Origin: Lachnospiraceae bacterium UBA1201
GTDB taxonomy: Bacteria > Bacillota > Clostridia > Lachnospirales > Lachnospiraceae
Reading direction: 5' to 3'
Length of the DNA: 64,000 bases
NCBI GenBank assembly: GCA_002309675.1
Contig: DBXX01000016.1
Location: forward strand, 7,376-71,375
How positions within the stretch are numbered: position 1 is the stretch's first letter; each line of letters begins with the position of its first letter. Under the pieces are notes generated by a model that was not told where the DNA came from, made no database searches, and was given only the letters and a program-made list of their open reading frames with translations. Position numbers and translations under genes: made by a program. Below are positions 43,303 to 52,598 of this stretch, piece after piece.

Positions 43303-45051
43303 TTACTGAATCGCGTTTGCTACGCTCTCGATCTCTTCGGTCAATGTGCAGATCCAGCGCATCGTGGTCTCCAGAACTTTATCCAGTTCTACCTTCTCCG
43401 AGAAACGCTTATCACGGGTCGCCATTTCGGCCACGCCTTCTTTCATGTTTCTGGGACTTACGGTAATACGGATCGGCGCACCGATCAGATCAGCATCGGA
43501 GAACATTACGCCCGGACGTACATCGCGGTCGTCGTACAATACGTCGATACCCTTCGCCTGAAGCGCTACGTACAGGTCATCCGCCGTCTTCTTAGCTTCC
43601 GCATCATCGGAACGGATACAGCACAGATGCACGGTATAAGGAGCGATGGTGATGGGCCAGATCGGACCGTACTCATCGTGCTTCGCCTCGCAAACGGACG
43701 CAGCCAGACGGCCGACGCCGATACCATAGCAACCCATGATCGGATAGTGCTTCTCGCCGTTCTCATCGATATACTGCATGTTCATAGACTTCGTGTACTT
43801 CGTTCCGAGCTGGAAGATATTGCCCACCTCGATACCACGGGAAATGTGGATCGTCTTCTTACCGCACTTCGGGCAGATACCGCCCTCGGTGATCTTCGCC
43901 AGGTCGATATATACTGCCTCCGGACAGTCGCGCTCCATGGAGAGACCCGTGAAGTGATAGCCGGCATCGTTCGCGCCGCAGACCATATTATCTGCGCCCA
44001 TCAGTGACTTATCGAAAAGTACGATGGTGCCTTCCTTTGCATTCAGATCGACCGGTCCGATATATCCGGCAACGATGCCGCTCTCGAGGTCGATCACTGC
44101 AGGATGCACGTCCTCACCCAGGTGATTCGTAAGCTTTGTTTCATTGACATCCAGATCACCGCGGATAAAGATGATCACATACTCATCCGTGCGGTTCAAC
44201 TGATATACAACGGCCTTAACACTCTTTATGGTTTCCGCATTCAGGAACTTACATACATCTTCGATGGTCTCCTGGTGCGGGGTCGCTACCTTAGTAAGCG
44301 CCTGTTTCTCGGCTACGGGAGCATTTTCCGTAATGCTTTCCGCCGCTTCCATGTTCGCACGGTAGTCGCAGGAATCACAGATCGCGATCGAATCCTCGCC
44401 GACCGGTGTAAGAAGCATATATTCGTGGGACAGGCTGCCGCCCATCATTCCGCTGTCGGAAGCGACCGAGATGACCTCCGGAACGCCGGCACGTGCGAAA
44501 ATACGCTCGTACGCTTTGTAGCAGACATCGTAGTACCGCTCCAGATCCTCCTGGCTGGTATGGAAGGAATATGCGTCCTTCATGGTGAACTCACGAACAC
44601 GGATCATACCGCCGCGCGGGCGAGCCTCATCACGGAACTTCGTCTGGATCTGATAGATCATGAACGGATAACGGGTATAGCTGAGACCATACTCGCGTAC
44701 CAAATGCACTGCAGCCTCCTCGTGTGTCATACCCAGGATCATCTTACTTCCGTTACGGTCCGTAAAGCGCAAAAGCTCACTGCCGACTGACTCATAACGA
44801 CCCGACTCCTCCCAAAGGGATGCCGGCATAACGACCGGGAACAGAACTTCCTGTCCATCGATACGATCCATCTCCTCGCGGATAATGTTCTCGATCTTCT
44901 TCGAGATCCGCTTCAGGATCGGATACTGAGAAAAGATACCGTTTCCGACATACTTCATGTAGCCACCGCGCACCATCAGCGCATGGCTGTCAATGACACA
45001 ATCCGCGGGACGCTCCTTAAAACGCTCTCCAACAAGCTTGTCAATTTTCAT
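43303..45051 (-). CDS. proS: Prolyl-tRNA synthetase, bacterial type with editing domain
   Basis: 582 residues from the ATG at 45051 (AGGAGG upstream). Class II motif 2 is in MIRVREFTMKDAYSFH; the insertion domain that edits Ala-tRNA-Pro lies at about 225-400; motif 3 is near YGIGVGRLAASVCE, with the anticodon domain at the end. It charges tRNA-Pro in the cytoplasm. Single gene with a strong promoter and a leader containing a large hairpin; no T-box is visible. It ends 66 bases before guaA. Confidence 0.96.
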   Translation of the reverse strand: MKIDKLVGERFKERPADCVIDSHALMVRGGYMKYVGNGIFSQYPILKRISKKIENIIREEMDRIDGQEVLFPVVMPASLWEESGRYESVGSELLRFTDRNGSKMILGMTHEEAAVHLVREYGLSYTRYPFMIYQIQTKFRDEARPRGGMIRVREFTMKDAYSFHTSQEDLERYYDVCYKAYERIFARAGVPEVISVASDSGMMGGSLSHEYMLLTPVGEDSIAICDSCDYRANMEAAESITENAPVAEKQALTKVATPHQETIEDVCKFLNAETIKSVKAVVYQLNRTDEYVIIFIRGDLDVNETKLTNHLGEDVHPAVIDLESGIVAGYIGPVDLNAKEGTIVLFDKSLMGADNMVCGANDAGYHFTGLSMERDCPEAVYIDLAKITEGGICPKCGKKTIHISRGIEVGNIFQLGTKYTKSMNMQYIDENGEKHYPIMGCYGIGVGRLAASVCEAKHDEYGPIWPITIAPYTVHLCCIRSDDAEAKKTADDLYVALQAKGIDVLYDDRDVRPGVMFSDADLIGAPIRITVSPRNMKEGVAEMATRDKRFSEKVELDKVLETTMRWICTLTEEIESVANAIQ

Positions 45052-45100
45052 TTCTAACCTCCTGATACATGCAAGGAAGAGACCCCTTTGGGAAATGAAA

Positions 45101-45136
45101 CGCCCTAAACAGCAGCATCGCTGCTCATTTAGGGCG
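45101..45136 (-). repeat. Stable hairpin in the proS leader
   Basis: CGCCCTAAA pairs with TTTAGGGCG, with an inner AGCAGC/GCTGCT stem. It lies between the proS promoter (45161-45189) and start. It is followed by TTTCATTTCCC, a poor T run. It could be an attenuator or an RNA-stabilising structure. Confidence 0.7.
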
Positions 45137-45160
45137 GTTTTCTTCAATGCCTTATGAATA

Positions 45161-45189
45161 AGTTTATCAAATGCACATGGGGTTGTCAA
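45161..45189 (-). promoter_or_regulatory. Promoter of proS
   Basis: TTGACA (45184-45189) and TAAACT (45161-45166) with a 17-base spacer, about 110 bases before the start codon. Confidence 0.85.
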
Positions 45190-45204
45190 GAAGAAATGCG
45201 GACT

Positions 45205-45747
45205 TTAAAACCGCATATCAACATCTTGACGCTTGCTGTCATCGATCTTAAAGAACTCCCGGCGGGAAGCACCGATGATAGCTGCCACCAGTGAATTCGG
45301 GAAGGACACACACATCTGATTATAACGCGAGATGTTCGAGTTATAAACGCGACGCGCGGCCTGAAGGTGCTCCTCCGTGTCCATGATCGCGATCTGCAGC
45401 TGCTTAAACTGATTTGTCGATCCGAGTTGCGGATAGCTCTCGCCGACAGCCAGCAGCTGTTTTTGCGCATTTTCCATAGCGGCGCCGGTGGCGCCCTTCT
45501 GCTCGAGGCTCATCGCCGCGCGCATCTGGATGCTCTTCAGGATGATATCCCTCTCCTCACCCAGGTAGGATTTCGCGACATCAAGCATCTTCGTCAAAAC
45601 ATCAAAACGCTTATTCAGCGCTACATCGATATCCGCTTCTGCTTCGCTTATCTTAACTTGCATCCGGCGGATACTGTTGATCGTAACGATGATCCATCCC
45701 ACTAAAAACAGTAATACAACGCAGATAATGACTACTACAGGATTCAT
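45205..45747 (-). CDS. LemA family protein
   Basis: 180 residues. An N-terminal membrane helix (about 4-24) and a helical body with the family pattern DVALNKRFDVLTKMLDVAKSY and YNSNISRYNQMCVSFPNSLVA. LemA proteins sit in the membrane with a coiled domain of unknown role; the gene often neighbours DUF3137 or TPM-domain genes. Here the DUF3137 gene is 13 bases upstream. Site GGAGGG. Confidence 0.92.
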   Translation of the reverse strand: MNPVVVIICVVLLFLVGWIIVTINSIRRMQVKISEAEADIDVALNKRFDVLTKMLDVAKSYLGEERDIILKSIQMRAAMSLEQKGATGAAMENAQKQLLAVGESYPQLGSTNQFKQLQIAIMDTEEHLQAARRVYNSNISRYNQMCVSFPNSLVAAIIGASRREFFKIDDSKRQDVDMRF

Positions 45748-45760
45748 ACTGCCCTCCTTC

Positions 45761-46636
45761 TTACAGATCCGCGTCCAGTTTAAACTCCTCTATGGTACGC
45801 CGGATCAATTCGATCTCATTTGAGACCTCCGCACGGACCTCCTCCACATCGTTTTTCCGAAACAGACTCGGTTCCATCGGATTCTTTGAATTATTTATCG
45901 CAACATGCAGACGGTTTCCGAGAATGCCCAACATGAACCTTCCGTCGGACTGACTGCAGTAACGGTCGATCTTCTCCATCATGTGCGGTGTCAGAAAATA
46001 GAACGCATCATGATCATCCTGCGCCATGACTACATAACGTTTGTTGAAGCTTTCATCCTCCAAAAAGATCTCATGGCGCCGCTCTGCCTTTTTGGTGAAG
46101 ATACCTTTTCGTTTCTTCGCGTAATGAAAGTTCTTTTCGAATACCTGCAAGTCTCCGGACAGTTCCTTCGGAAAATCAAACACCATCCATCTTCCTTCGA
46201 AGAATACCGTGGTCGATGAATTCCCTTCGCTGTCCGACGAAGAACTCGCGATATATACATCCGACCGGGAGAACGGCACACCGTTGCAAACGCCGCTCAC
46301 ATAGTCGTCACTGCTGTATTCATTGCCCATCTGGAGCAGACCCGTGTGGGAGATGAAATTTTCAGAGAAGCCCTTATTATAATCCACCATGACTTCACCG
46401 AAGGCCTTTTCAAACTGGCCGCGGATCGCGCTGTCCTTTACGGCATCGTAGTATTTCTTCTTACTCGGGTTCGGAATGAGCGCCGTAATAACGATCCCGG
46501 TAAGTGCACCGAAGATCATTAAAAACGGCGAGATCACAACCAGGCAGATCGCGATCAGCAATACGACTCCGATCCGTATCCAGAACCGGCTTAAAGCTTC
46601 TTTGCGCAGCTGCTCCAATGCAGCGTCAGAATACAT
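45761..46636 (-). CDS. DUF3137 membrane protein
   Basis: 291 residues from the ATG at 46636 (GGAGGATAGG upstream). Two close membrane helices at about residues 21-55, then a conserved region with FSRSDVYIAS and VVFEGRWMVFDFPKELSG that marks DUF3137. The rest is soluble. The role is unknown; pairing with LemA is recurrent in Bacillota and suggests a shared membrane function. First gene of the pair. Confidence 0.85.
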   Translation of the reverse strand: MYSDAALEQLRKEALSRFWIRIGVVLLIAICLVVISPFLMIFGALTGIVITALIPNPSKKKYYDAVKDSAIRGQFEKAFGEVMVDYNKGFSENFISHTGLLQMGNEYSSDDYVSGVCNGVPFSRSDVYIASSSSDSEGNSSTTVFFEGRWMVFDFPKELSGDLQVFEKNFHYAKKRKGIFTKKAERRHEIFLEDESFNKRYVVMAQDDHDAFYFLTPHMMEKIDRYCSQSDGRFMLGILGNRLHVAINNSKNPMEPSLFRKNDVEEVRAEVSNEIELIRRTIEEFKLDADL

Positions 46637-46748
46637 AGTCCTATCCTCCTCAAAATTTCTTTTGATCGTTTCCCCATGTATACTATAGCATAATGCCACG
46701 CGAATTTCCTTAAATTATTCTTACATCATGCAAATGACATGCCTTTAT

Positions 46749-47366
46749 TCATGCCTCTCCTGCAAAAAACACGTTTGTGAAACCTGCCTGCATGGCCGCG
46801 GCTGCCGCGATCCGGCTTTTTACCCCCTTCTCGCACACGAAGCAGATCGCTTCTTCTTTCTTCGCGGGCAATGCTTCGATGTCGTTCACACATTGCGCCA
46901 GCGGGATATTTACCGCGTTCGGAAGGTGACTCTCCCCGAATTCCCCGGCATCCCGTACATCGATGATGCGAACGTCCGCTCCCATATGCTCCAGATTCGC
47001 ATATAACAATCGTCGCGGGGCATCCTCCTGTGTGCTTCCTCCCGTCCTTTTGAAACGCAGGGCCGGATACTCAGCACGCGCCGCGATCTGCTGCGCCTCG
47101 ATCCCGGAAAGCACGGCCTGCATGCCGAACACCGGCGCCCCGTCTCCCATGATGCCTTTAATATAGACCTGGGCGACATGCAAAACACATCGGCGGCAAT
47201 CCATCAGATCCAACAGCCTGTAGGCCGGGGTGATATCCGGCTCGTCCGGCTCTTTCTTTACGGAAAGCAGCCATTCGTGCACGATCTGTGCCGCCGCCTG
47301 GCGGGTGTTCCCCGTCAGGCGTTCGGCTAATCTGCAGAGTCCTGTATTCGCTTCCTGCTTAAGCAT
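46749..47366 (-). CDS. Rhodanese-domain protein with a short N-terminal domain
   Basis: 205 residues. Residues 1-110 form a helical region of unknown family with two cysteines (CRRCVLH). Residues 125-205 are a rhodanese domain (VRIIDVRDAGEFGESHLPNAVNIPL) with active-site Cys in CFVCEKGVKSR. Rhodanese domains carry sulfur as a persulfide or act in signalling; the fused N-terminal part suggests a specific partner. The ATG overlaps the end of the alpha-galactosidase gene by eight bases, so the two are translated together. Confidence 0.78.
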   Translation of the reverse strand: MLKQEANTGLCRLAERLTGNTRQAAAQIVHEWLLSVKKEPDEPDITPAYRLLDLMDCRRCVLHVAQVYIKGIMGDGAPVFGMQAVLSGIEAQQIAARAEYPALRFKRTGGSTQEDAPRRLLYANLEHMGADVRIIDVRDAGEFGESHLPNAVNIPLAQCVNDIEALPAKKEEAICFVCEKGVKSRIAAAAAMQAGFTNVFFAGEA

Positions 47367-49185
47367 TCGGAGTTACCTTTATCGTCACATTGCCACAAGC
47401 GGCCAATGTCTTAACCCCGAAAACGCCGGTCGTGTTCTCGGAAACCTCTCCGGTCCAAAGGTCCGTGACCGTAAAACTCTTTGTATCCGCAGTCCACTTA
47501 TTACCGGACGGAAGCTTCGCTCCGATACCATTAAGGATCGCGGAAACATCCACGCTGTAATCCCCATTCTTCTCAGTTTCACTCACGTTGATGAACGAGA
47601 GCGCTACCGAACCGTCTGAAAGAGGCTTCGCCAAAATGTCCACGCGGTCGATGTTCGTCAAATACTCGCGGTCCGGGGCATATTTTCCGGGGATGCTACT
47701 GTAGATACGTTTCGCCTGCACGCCGAGTGCATCCTGGTTCAGGTCGATCAAACGCTTATTTGCGATGATCTGCCAGATCGGATCTCCCACCTTCACGCGG
47801 CGCAGATCCAGGCCCAGCATCAGCGGGGCATTCAGCATGCACCACATCGCCATATGCGTACGATACATCGTATCGGTCAGACCGTTCATGCCGATCATCA
47901 GCATGTCCGGATCGTTCCATCCCTTATCCAGGCCGGCAAATTCATCCATGATGACTGCCTTATTATACTGCGTGGTCACACTCGGTGTGTAATCGTCTTT
48001 CCATGAGCCGGCGCCGGGATCCCCGTCGCTGCCGACGCGGAACGTGATATCGTTCAGGATGCGCCAGGTATCGCCCACCTTATAACCCCAGTTCTGCGGC
48101 TGCGTCTTACCCCATTCGCAGATCGAAAGCAGGATATCGTGGCCGGGCTTTTGCTTATTCAGTTCCTTCAGTAAGGTAGAATACGAACAGAGCGTGTTCT
48201 CCTGACGGCGGTGGTTCATGAGGCGGACCACATTTTCCCCGCAGGCCAATGTAACGGTAATACCGGAAAATGTCTCAAATACGGTGCGTACCGGCGTCTC
48301 CGGTACGAAGCCATCGTACGACAGTTCGGTCGTTTTTTCACCTACCGCAACCTGAAGCCAGCTGCCCTGACCTTCTTCACAGGAGGTCGCATACTCGATC
48401 TCCAGGCGGTAATCACCGGCCTTCGGTACATTTACCCGAAATACCAGTTCACCACTCCGGGGTCCAACGGGCGACGGTCCGGGACCGGTTCCGTCATAAG
48501 TACCGATGCTAGTTACGCAATCGGATGTTTTTACGATGCATCCGCCGCGGATCTCTCCGTCGGTCAGTGCACAGTATTTCTTATCAAATCCATCTCCGAA
48601 AACACGGATCGACCGGATGGCCGGTGCGAAAACATACTTCGCATTACGCTTATCGGAGAATGTCGCATTGTCCCAAAGATAATAACAGTTGTCGACTTTG
48701 ATAAAGTCGATATCCCAGTTGATATATGACTTTGCATCTTCCGCCTCGTGACCGCAGGTGCCGACGTAGGCGCTGCTGCACAGTTTGACGCCGATATCGT
48801 TATACATACCGAACTTCAGGCCGCGTGCGTGGATGTAGTCCGCCATGGCGTTAAAGCCGATCGGAAAACGCTCTGCGTTGCTGACCAGAAGACCGTTCTC
48901 ACGCGTGTTCTGATAGCATCCGTCGTCCAAAACGACGTACTGATAACCCAATTTATCCAGCCCCAGTGCGACCAGCGCATCCGCCATCTGCCGAGTCAGC
49001 GCTTCGGTATTCCCGGTACCAAATGCATTCCAACTGTTCCAGCCCATGGGCGGCAGGTGCCCTTTCTTCTTTCCGTGAACGACGTTCCCGTCGTCAAATG
49101 TGTCATACCGGTACTCCGGAAGGACCTCGTGCGGTCCCGCCTTGATCTTCGCTTCGATCTCTTCACGGATCTCTTGCTCTGTCAT
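47359..49185 (-). CDS. GH27 alpha-galactosidase-like enzyme with an inserted beta-sandwich domain
   Basis: 608 residues from the ATG at 49185 (AAAGGAG upstream). The barrel starts at PPMGWNSWNAFG, and DFIKVDNCYY carries the nucleophile Asp. Between barrel strands, at about residues 200-330, lies a beta-sandwich resembling a CBM6/35-type sugar-binding domain (GELVFRVNVPKAGDYRLEIEYA), after which the barrel resumes with ILLSICEWGKTQPQNWG, followed by GWNDPDMLMIGMNG, the acid/base region. A C-terminal beta domain ends the protein. No signal peptide, so it likely acts inside on imported galactosides. Insertion inside the barrel is uncommon. Confidence 0.88.
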   Translation of the reverse strand: MTEQEIREEIEAKIKAGPHEVLPEYRYDTFDDGNVVHGKKKGHLPPMGWNSWNAFGTGNTEALTRQMADALVALGLDKLGYQYVVLDDGCYQNTRENGLLVSNAERFPIGFNAMADYIHARGLKFGMYNDIGVKLCSSAYVGTCGHEAEDAKSYINWDIDFIKVDNCYYLWDNATFSDKRNAKYVFAPAIRSIRVFGDGFDKKYCALTDGEIRGGCIVKTSDCVTSIGTYDGTGPGPSPVGPRSGELVFRVNVPKAGDYRLEIEYATSCEEGQGSWLQVAVGEKTTELSYDGFVPETPVRTVFETFSGITVTLACGENVVRLMNHRRQENTLCSYSTLLKELNKQKPGHDILLSICEWGKTQPQNWGYKVGDTWRILNDITFRVGSDGDPGAGSWKDDYTPSVTTQYNKAVIMDEFAGLDKGWNDPDMLMIGMNGLTDTMYRTHMAMWCMLNAPLMLGLDLRRVKVGDPIWQIIANKRLIDLNQDALGVQAKRIYSSIPGKYAPDREYLTNIDRVDILAKPLSDGSVALSFINVSETEKNGDYSVDVSAILNGIGAKLPSGNKWTADTKSFTVTDLWTGEVSENTTGVFGVKTLAACGNVTIKVTPNA

Positions 49186-49296
49186 AGTTTCTTCTCCTTT
49201 TCTCACTGTCGGCTGGCTCATCTGCCGACCCGTCTACTATCCCCACTATTATACCGAAACCTTAGGAAAAATACAACATAAACCGCACATTTCGAC

Positions 49297-49327
49297 GAAA
49301 AAAGCGAGCCGAAACGACCGGCTCGCC
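49297..49327 (-). terminator. Rho-independent terminator of the diguanylate cyclase gene
   Basis: GCGAGCCG pairs perfectly with CGGCTCGC on the minus strand, followed by TTTTTTCG. Confidence 0.88.
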
Positions 49328-49368
49328 CACTTTGCAGATCATTCCGGTGATACGGCGCAGCGCCTAAA

Positions 49369-50433
49369 TCACGCTCCTCTTCGTTTCTTTCCGGATATCC
49401 GATAATATTCATCTTTATCGCTGTACATATAGGTCTCAGCCTTCGTGGTCAATGTATTGATCTCGACCATCTCCGCCGGACTGTTGGAAAAACCGACTGC
49501 AACCTGATATCCCGCTTCCCGCACCTGCTTTTTCAGCTGGCGAACCTTTTCTTCGATCTTTGCATCGCTCCAATCCACCGTGTAGGCCAGGAATTCATCA
49601 CCGCCGATACGATAGGTATCCTTCTTTCCGAAGTTTTCCTGAACGAAATGCGCGATGGTCTGCAACATGATATCTCCGGCCCTATGGCCTTCCGTATCAT
49701 TCAGATCATGCAAACCATTGACATCGATGTAAACACATCCCAGGCTCTCCCTGCACCGGCGTGTGTACTCAGCGAGATGCCACTCGTACGAGTTACGGTT
49801 ATTCAGACCGGTCAGCTGGTCCTTCTCGCTCATGTATTGCAGCCGCTGTTCCAGAATAAAACCATTGACCTTAACACGAACGATGAAAACGATGCTGACG
49901 ATCGCCAGCAGTCCGAACATGACAGCGTTCGAAACATCCGCCATCAGAACCTTCCCGGACTTTGTATTAACCGCAGCAACCAAATAAACGGTCACATAGA
50001 AAACCAAGGCAGAAATAAGCCGGATGGGCTTATCGATGAACAAAAGCGGCAGGAACAGCATCAACACTACAAACGTTACTGTCTGCTCACCCGGACGGCA
50101 CAGCGTACCCATCAGGATACCATAGATCATGAACAGGGAAATCGCTGCATAGATCGTAAAATATGTGAATTTCAGATGAGTCCGGCATATGCCGGCGAGT
50201 ACAAATATGATCAGGGAACCGAATACGCCGAAAATGAAAACGACCCAGGCCTCCGACATCGCACGGATAACAAAAACATACAGGAGCGTCATGATCGATG
50301 TCAAAACGAATGCAACCAAAGAATAGATCGTCAATGTGACGACATTCGCGTACTCGATCTTTTCTTTTACGGAGCGATAAACTTCTTTATCAACATCCGC
50401 ATAAAAGAGTGCGTGTTTGATCCTCTCCAGCAT
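49369..50433 (-). CDS. Membrane-bound diguanylate cyclase (GGDEF)
   Basis: 354 residues. Five or six membrane helices at about 30-195 form the sensor part, followed by a GGDEF domain (205-350) with DQLTGLNNRNSYEWH, metal Asp in VYIDVNGLHDLND, and the intact catalytic motif RIGGDEFLAY. It should make cyclic di-GMP from GTP in response to an unknown membrane signal. This connects to the c-di-GMP-I riboswitch elsewhere in the window. Monocistronic, ended by its own terminator. Confidence 0.93.
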   Translation of the reverse strand: MLERIKHALFYADVDKEVYRSVKEKIEYANVVTLTIYSLVAFVLTSIMTLLYVFVIRAMSEAWVVFIFGVFGSLIIFVLAGICRTHLKFTYFTIYAAISLFMIYGILMGTLCRPGEQTVTFVVLMLFLPLLFIDKPIRLISALVFYVTVYLVAAVNTKSGKVLMADVSNAVMFGLLAIVSIVFIVRVKVNGFILEQRLQYMSEKDQLTGLNNRNSYEWHLAEYTRRCRESLGCVYIDVNGLHDLNDTEGHRAGDIMLQTIAHFVQENFGKKDTYRIGGDEFLAYTVDWSDAKIEEKVRQLKKQVREAGYQVAVGFSNSPAEMVEINTLTTKAETYMYSDKDEYYRISGKKRRGA

Positions 50434-50505
50434 CTTTCATTCCTGTCCCGCCGTATCCGGCGTCCTCGTGAATAGTCCTTTAGTTCGTTTCGATCCGCAT
50501 TTGGA

Positions 50506-51636
50506 TCATTGATCCTGTCCCGCAAACGCCGTAGTCTTCAGCGGCGCGAGATCCGGCATCGTATCCATTTTGTAGTACATACGGTCGAAGTACGGCAGGA
50601 AGAGCTTTACGTCCTCTTCAATGACCGCGTGGCCGACCAGATGGAAATGTACCACCAAATGATCCTCCAGTCCATGCTCCGCATAAACTGCATTTGCCTT
50701 TTTGTAACACTCCCACATGGAAGGTGCATTGACCCAGTCTTCACCTGTGTAAGCAGCTATGATGAAGTAATACCGGTCTTCATCCATCGCCATCACGGGC
50801 AATGCATCCTGGTCCGGGGTAATATCCGACGGCTCCTTAAACTCCAGGAACCGGTCGACGAACCAACCGCGCTCTGCATCCGACTGCAGGCAACTAAGCG
50901 GTTCGTTCTGTGTGTAGGTGTAGGCCTGTGGGCCGCCGACCGATGAAAGGTCGTAGGTCCTGCCTTCGGAAACATAGTTATACTGTGCCAGGCCGCCCGC
51001 GCCCGAACAAGTCGGGATCGTCAGACGGAAGCGTTTTTCAAACGCCCCGCAGACTGCGGTTGCTTTACCCCAGCGGGATACGCCGGTCACCATGGAGGCT
51101 TCGGCATCTAGGCCGAATTCGATATCCAGTCCCGCATAAACGGCATCCAGAACTTTGGAAGCACCCCATGCCCACGCCATCAGACCACCGGTCTGGGTCG
51201 CAGGATCCTCCATATAAGGGTACAGATCGTAGAAGGCTCCGACACGACGAATGTCATCCGAAGCGATCTGGTAACAATCCATGAAAAAGACTGCAACTCC
51301 CTGCTCCAAAAGATAGTCCTTCGGGAAGATCGGATGCATGCAGATCAGAAACGGGAGACCTTTGTATTTCGAACTCCCGCCATGGCGAACAGCAAACGCC
51401 TCTCGCTGCTCCTGTGTCGGTATATAAGCATGGACAATGAACGAAGAAGTTCTGCCCTCCGCTTCGATCCGGATCTTCACTAATTCTCCGCCGATCGGAG
51501 CAAACGGGTTTTTCGGTTTCTCGGCACCTTCCACAGCGGCCGGATCCTCACCGAGTCTTTCATATGTGACACTTTCGCCTTCGCGCCAGATGCCGTACAT
51601 CTTTTCCTCGTAAAACTTCTTAACGTCCATATTCAT
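50506..51636 (-). CDS. CE15-like esterase (glucuronoyl esterase family, cytosolic)
   Basis: 376 residues. The nucleophile motif TGVSRWGKAT fits the G-x-S-R-x-G of CE15 glucuronoyl esterases; a later CSGAGG and the His in VGHAVIEEDV are in the expected order. CE15 enzymes cut ester bonds between lignin and glucuronic acid on xylan. No signal peptide, so it would act on taken-up fragments or on another ester. Strong own promoter (51728-51756). Confidence 0.78.
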   Translation of the reverse strand: MNMDVKKFYEEKMYGIWREGESVTYERLGEDPAAVEGAEKPKNPFAPIGGELVKIRIEAEGRTSSFIVHAYIPTQEQREAFAVRHGGSSKYKGLPFLICMHPIFPKDYLLEQGVAVFFMDCYQIASDDIRRVGAFYDLYPYMEDPATQTGGLMAWAWGASKVLDAVYAGLDIEFGLDAEASMVTGVSRWGKATAVCGAFEKRFRLTIPTCSGAGGLAQYNYVSEGRTYDLSSVGGPQAYTYTQNEPLSCLQSDAERGWFVDRFLEFKEPSDITPDQDALPVMAMDEDRYYFIIAAYTGEDWVNAPSMWECYKKANAVYAEHGLEDHLVVHFHLVGHAVIEEDVKLFLPYFDRMYYKMDTMPDLAPLKTTAFAGQDQ

Positions 51637-51727
51637 TTCTGCCTTCCGCTTTATTGTCGATAATAGAATCGGTCTATCGGCTCTGAAACCACAAATGATC
51701 CCTTATCGATCCAACACCATTAGAACT

Positions 51728-51756
51728 ATTATAGTATATTCAACTTTTTATTTCAA
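51728..51756 (-). promoter_or_regulatory. Promoter of the CE15-like esterase gene
   Basis: TTGAAA (51751-51756) and TATAAT (51728-51733) with a 17-base spacer, 92 bases before the start. Confidence 0.82.
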
Positions 51757-51855
51757 GGCATTTAGCCCGAATTATTCATTTTCTTACATTTCTTGCAAAA
51801 ATGCAAGAAGCAAAGATCTCCGAAACACTTGACGCATCCCGGAGACCTGTTTCTT

Positions 51856-52479
51856 TTATTCTTGCTCTTGTTTGTCTGTCAGCACTTTCTTCTGCCAGCT
51901 TCTCTCACCGCATTTGGGACATTTCATGAGACGTGTCCTGCCCATATGCGGCGCATTTAGTGTCCGAAAATACGTCGGGACCTGCCTGTATCCGCACTTT
52001 TGGCATTCATAGTATCCTGCTTTCTGTTCGATCATCACACCGACGAGTGCCATAACCAGAACAAACGTCATTCCGGTCACGATCAACAAGATCCGCGCCC
52101 ATTGTGGGATGTCGGCATAGGCTCCCACCACGATCAGGCTAAACGCCGCTACAAAAGCAGGTATGCCAAACAGCATTTCGAGCATAAGCATACGTCGGTT
52201 CTGCTCCTCGATCTGCCGCTTCATCTCGATCATATTCTCTTCTGCTTTTTTGTCATATACTTCCGTCATGATCTTTTCGCCCGACAGGAGTTCATTTACA
52301 TTGATCTTCAGCAGTTCACTGAGTTCCAGCATGATTCCGGAATCCGGCATGGATCTTCCGTTCTCCCATTTGGAAACCGCACGATCGCTGATGCCGAGCT
52401 TCTCAGCCAGCGCCGCCTGTGTCATGCCCTGCTCCTTACGACAAGAAGCTATGAATTTTCCGATTTTGATCTGGTCCAT
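51856..52479 (-). CDS. XRE-family regulator with membrane helices and a C-terminal zinc ribbon
   Basis: 207 residues from the ATG at 52479 (AAAGGAGG at eight bases; a GTG three codons earlier is too close). A helix-turn-helix (3-62; TQAALAEKLGISDRAVSKWENG), a coiled helix, two membrane helices (about 94-145), and a zinc ribbon CQKCGYRQ with CPKCGERSW near the end. DNA-binding protein with a membrane segment, probably sensing a cell-envelope state. Function unknown. The gap 51637-51855 after it holds a weak hairpin and the promoter of the esterase gene. Confidence 0.82.
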   Translation of the reverse strand: MDQIKIGKFIASCRKEQGMTQAALAEKLGISDRAVSKWENGRSMPDSGIMLELSELLKINVNELLSGEKIMTEVYDKKAEENMIEMKRQIEEQNRRMLMLEMLFGIPAFVAAFSLIVVGAYADIPQWARILLIVTGMTFVLVMALVGVMIEQKAGYYECQKCGYRQVPTYFRTLNAPHMGRTRLMKCPKCGERSWQKKVLTDKQEQE

Positions 52480-52598
52480 ATCGGGCACCTCCTTTCATGG
52501 ACGAGCATAGCCCATCCTGCGGCCAATGTACACATACCGCCGGTTGATTATTCATCGCTCAACTGCCGGTTGACATACGGATGTTGATCATAATTCTA

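Noticed and set aside
42757..44007. Plus-strand frame of 416 codons across guaA and proS
   Set aside because: It crosses two well-identified genes on the opposite strand and has no ribosome site or recognisable domain.
45101..45136. proS leader hairpin as a tRNA gene
   Set aside because: It has no cloverleaf, no TTC arm and no CCA end, only one long stem.
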